From assembly GCA_026692885.1 (NCBI GenBank), contig JAPLNJ010000191.1:1-6559 (forward strand): a stretch of DNA of 6,559 bases, in the 5' to 3' direction. A program made the translations under genes and the position numbers. The notes beneath the pieces are model-generated. The model did not search any database. It worked only from the letters and a program-made list of their open reading frames with translations, and was not told the origin of the DNA. Below are positions 4,893 through 6,559 of this stretch, piece after piece. Each line of letters opens with the position of its first letter. The stretch's first letter is position 1. This DNA comes from Planctomycetota bacterium (lineage in GTDB: Bacteria; Planctomycetota; Planctomycetia; Pirellulales; Pirellulaceae).

Positions 4893-5573
4893 TCAGGACC
4901 AGTTGTGGAGCCAGTAGCAGTAGTCAGCGACGGCCTGCCGGTTGGGCTTGGCATCCTCCAATTCGCCCAACGGCAATGTGACAACGTGGCCCTCCATCCG
5001 AGCCTCGCAAAGTAGGCCGGACACTTCGTCGATCTGGGGATCTTCGTCTGGGTCACCCAGGCCAATGACCTTGACTTTTTCCGGGTGGCCGTATTCAGCA
5101 CCGTGTTCAGCCGCAAACGGGAAGGCAAGATCCTTCGACAGGTACTTGTGGTAGGTCTTCAGCGTGCCGTCATCCACGTTGGGCAAAGGGTCATTGCTGG
5201 TCAACCCGAAGACCATTCTCACCCGGTCGTCCTGGTCCTTGGGCGACAATGGCTTGGCCGTGATCTCCGTTGGGTGCTCAATTCTGAGCGGCCCGCCCGT
5301 GTCGGGCTCCAAGTCGTCGTCGCCCAGCCAGTAGTCTTCGAGGACCATGCCGTCTCGCTCGCATCTCTTCTTGAAAACTGGATGGATAGCGGCCAGCGTC
5401 TCCTGGCTCCAGCGGACGGTGTACATGCCACTCTTGTGGATTTCGGAGATGGCCCCGGCCCAGCCGCCAAGTGGCATGTCCGGGTAATCCACATCCGTGA
5501 CGCCGTGTTTGACTCGCACGTTGTCGCCGACCTTGAACTTGGTGACGACCGGCTTCTTTTTTCCTTTGGGCAT
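4893..5573 (-). CDS. SH3/KOW-like + CcbP-type calcium-binding protein
   Basis: 226 residues from ATG 5573, with a strong GGAGGAA (5578-5584) 4 nt upstream. Two parts are visible. The N-terminal 15-70 region (FKVGDNVRVKHG, GGWAGAISEI, GMYTVRWSQETL) has the pattern of an SH3/KOW-like small barrel. The C-terminal 115-226 region matches the CcbP family (Calci_bind_CcbP): DDRVRMVF, then YHKYLSKDLAFPFAAEHG with the characteristic Y-L-x(3)-L-x-FPF-x-A, then KVKVIGLGDPDEDPQ, VVTLPLGELE and a closing DYCYWLHNWS helix. CcbP in Anabaena is an acidic protein that buffers free calcium; here the D/E clusters around DPDEDPQID fit that role, but binding is inferred. No signal peptide, so cytoplasmic. It follows the nucleoside hydrolase by 18 nt and precedes the macro gene by 8 nt, so all three are likely one transcript. 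Confidence 0.85.
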   Translation of the reverse strand: MPKGKKKPVVTKFKVGDNVRVKHGVTDVDYPDMPLGGWAGAISEIHKSGMYTVRWSQETLAAIHPVFKKRCERDGMVLEDYWLGDDDLEPDTGGPLRIEHPTEITAKPLSPKDQDDRVRMVFGLTSNDPLPNVDDGTLKTYHKYLSKDLAFPFAAEHGAEYGHPEKVKVIGLGDPDEDPQIDEVSGLLCEARMEGHVVTLPLGELEDAKPNRQAVADYCYWLHNWS

Positions 5574-5577
5574 GGGG

Positions 5578-5584
5578 TTCCTCC
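5578..5584 (-). promoter_or_regulatory. Strong ribosome-binding site of the CcbP-type gene
   Basis: GGAGGAA on the minus strand, four bases before the ATG at 5573. It lies in the 18-nt gap after the nucleoside hydrolase stop and fixes the start. Confidence 0.75.
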
Positions 5585-5591
5585 GTAAAAA

Positions 5592-6539
5592 TCAGGGCTG
5601 CTGCAACATCAATTCCTCGATGACCGCAGCGATCTTCTTCGGGTCCATTTTCCGAACGAGGTAGGTGTGGTCCTTGTCGGGTGTGGTCCGCCATGCGTCG
5701 GAGCCGTCATCGTTGACGTGGAGATAGCCCTCCGTCACCACGTCCCAGTAGTCAGCCAGCCCACCGTCCAAGCCCCGCACAGCGTACAAGACCGCTGTCT
5801 GATCCCAGCTTTGGCGGTCGTTCAGGCCGTTGTATAACTCGTAGGCCCGCCGCACAGGCGTTCCTTCCGGTGCCTTTCGCAGCCCGGCCCCGGTCATGAT
5901 CTCTTGGCCGATTTCCCAACCGCTGAACACAATCGGTGTCGGCCAGTGTTCAATGGCGTAGGCTGCGGCTGGCCCATCGTTGATGAAATTGGCCTCCCGA
6001 CCTTCGGGAAACTTGCCGCCCATGCAGACCCACACCCGGACCTTGGATTTGACCAGTTCCTCGCCGCCAAGGTTGCTGTGCTCATCCGGCCCGGTCTTCA
6101 GGAGGTTTCGAAAGTTCGTCAACTGCCCCACACTCACCATGACCACGCTTCGGTCGGGTTGTTTGGCAAGTACCTTCCGGTAAATCAAGGCGGCGTCGGA
6201 AGCATCCTCAGCCGCCTTCAGAGCGTGGGGGAATTCCTGGGCGATCCCTTGAGCATATTTTGATGCTCGGTTATGCGCCGGACCTTTGACGACACCCAAA
6301 GGGATGTCCGGGTGGCGGAAGTAGGTGTTCATGGCGTCCAGGCAGAGCGGAGACCAAGGATTCTTGACACAAACCCCCATCGCCACGATCTTCACTTCGC
6401 CTTGATCGGCCAGGGCGTGGAGGACCGCAGCCGTGCCGACATCATCTACGTCGCCCATCATGTCGGTGTCGAAGATCAGGCGAACTGGTTGGGGCTTGTT
6501 GGCGTGGGTGGCGGCTGTTGTGGACGTTACGCCCTTCAC
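5592..6539 (-). CDS. Inosine-uridine-type nucleoside hydrolase (N-ribohydrolase)
   Basis: Hydrolyses the N-glycosidic bond of ribonucleosides to ribose and free base; the family uses a bound calcium ion. In the 315-residue frame from GTG 6539, the signature LIFDTDMMGDVDD (residues 21-33) has the D-x-D-x(3)-D-x-D-D cluster that holds calcium and ribose. VVMVSVGQLTNF (132-143), EANFINDGPAAAYAI (182-196) and FSGWEIG (205-211) are the usual core elements, and D246 in SWDQTAVLYAV is the C-terminal calcium ligand. Length is normal for the family. The frame stays open past GTG 6539 to the window edge (reading EIAWAAV just before it), and that GTG has no suitably spaced ribosome-binding site. The true start, perhaps with a signal peptide ending near THA at residues 11-13, probably lies outside. 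First gene of the cluster visible here; its promoter is not in view. Substrate preference cannot be read from the sequence. Confidence 0.85.
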   Translation of the reverse strand: MKGVTSTTAATHANKPQPVRLIFDTDMMGDVDDVGTAAVLHALADQGEVKIVAMGVCVKNPWSPLCLDAMNTYFRHPDIPLGVVKGPAHNRASKYAQGIAQEFPHALKAAEDASDAALIYRKVLAKQPDRSVVMVSVGQLTNFRNLLKTGPDEHSNLGGEELVKSKVRVWVCMGGKFPEGREANFINDGPAAAYAIEHWPTPIVFSGWEIGQEIMTGAGLRKAPEGTPVRRAYELYNGLNDRQSWDQTAVLYAVRGLDGGLADYWDVVTEGYLHVNDDGSDAWRTTPDKDHTYLVRKMDPKKIAAVIEELMLQQP

Positions 6540-6559
6540 CGCCGCCCACGCAATTTCCT

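Noticed and set aside
5085..5588. 167-codon plus-strand frame antisense to the CcbP-type gene
   Set aside because: A shadow of a strongly supported gene on the other strand, with no ribosome-binding site or family features.
1..6559. CRISPR array, complete insertion sequence, rRNA or tRNA gene
   Set aside because: No regularly spaced repeats, no transposase, no terminal repeats with target duplication and no structured RNA gene were found on either strand.

Overview
The window looks like a piece of a bacterial chromosome, most likely planctomycete-like. That assignment is inferred from the flavour of the right-hand proteins (an SH3-like/CcbP calcium-binding fusion, a macro domain of the NAWNRN type and a secreted-type nucleoside hydrolase) and from moderate-to-high GC; no rRNA or other marker gene is present to prove it. 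Only the right third is well-ordered. The left two thirds are a mosaic of short, truncated or frame-disrupted genes of the kind found in accessory or mobile-element hot spots.

Left part (1-1444). A minus-strand reading frame of unknown function runs off the left edge. To its right lies the C-terminal third of a beta-class DNA methyltransferase (motif I present, catalytic motif IV absent), with a hairpin just after its stop. Next is a small, very acidic minus-strand protein that reads through only if one base is restored. On the plus strand is an apparently intact protein with a Cys...His...Asp pattern resembling papain/transglutaminase-like enzymes.

Middle (1445-3706). About 380 bp without a convincing gene holds one perfect 10-bp inverted repeat. 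A plus-strand module follows: a 48-residue ORF with a good ribosome-binding site, a MerR/excisionase-like helix-turn-helix gene coupled to it by an ATGA overlap, an 8-bp hairpin, and a large gene split by a +1 frameshift. The N-terminal half of the split gene carries a D-x-D-S-H-D motif reminiscent of primase-type (AEP) proteins, so the module may be the control/replication part of a degenerate mobile element.

AT-richer island (3707-4532). No intact gene was found. It has a diverged ~47-bp direct repeat, a reading frame of ~158 codons broken by a single TAG, a 19-bp tandem duplication and a good TTGACA promoter candidate. At its right end is the start of a gene of the MSTRCN/HxDGxP family, which is cut off at about 4680.

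Right part (4651-6559), all minus strand and closely spaced: nucleoside hydrolase (5' end probably beyond the window), then an SH3-like + CcbP calcium-binding protein, then a macro-domain protein whose C-terminal half is missing. The macro gene and the MSTRCN gene are convergent, and both lose their 3' halves at the same point, so this is a recombination or deletion junction. The three-gene cluster joins a Ca-dependent glycosidase, a Ca-binding protein and an ADP-ribose-binding domain, and is the most interesting functional hypothesis here.
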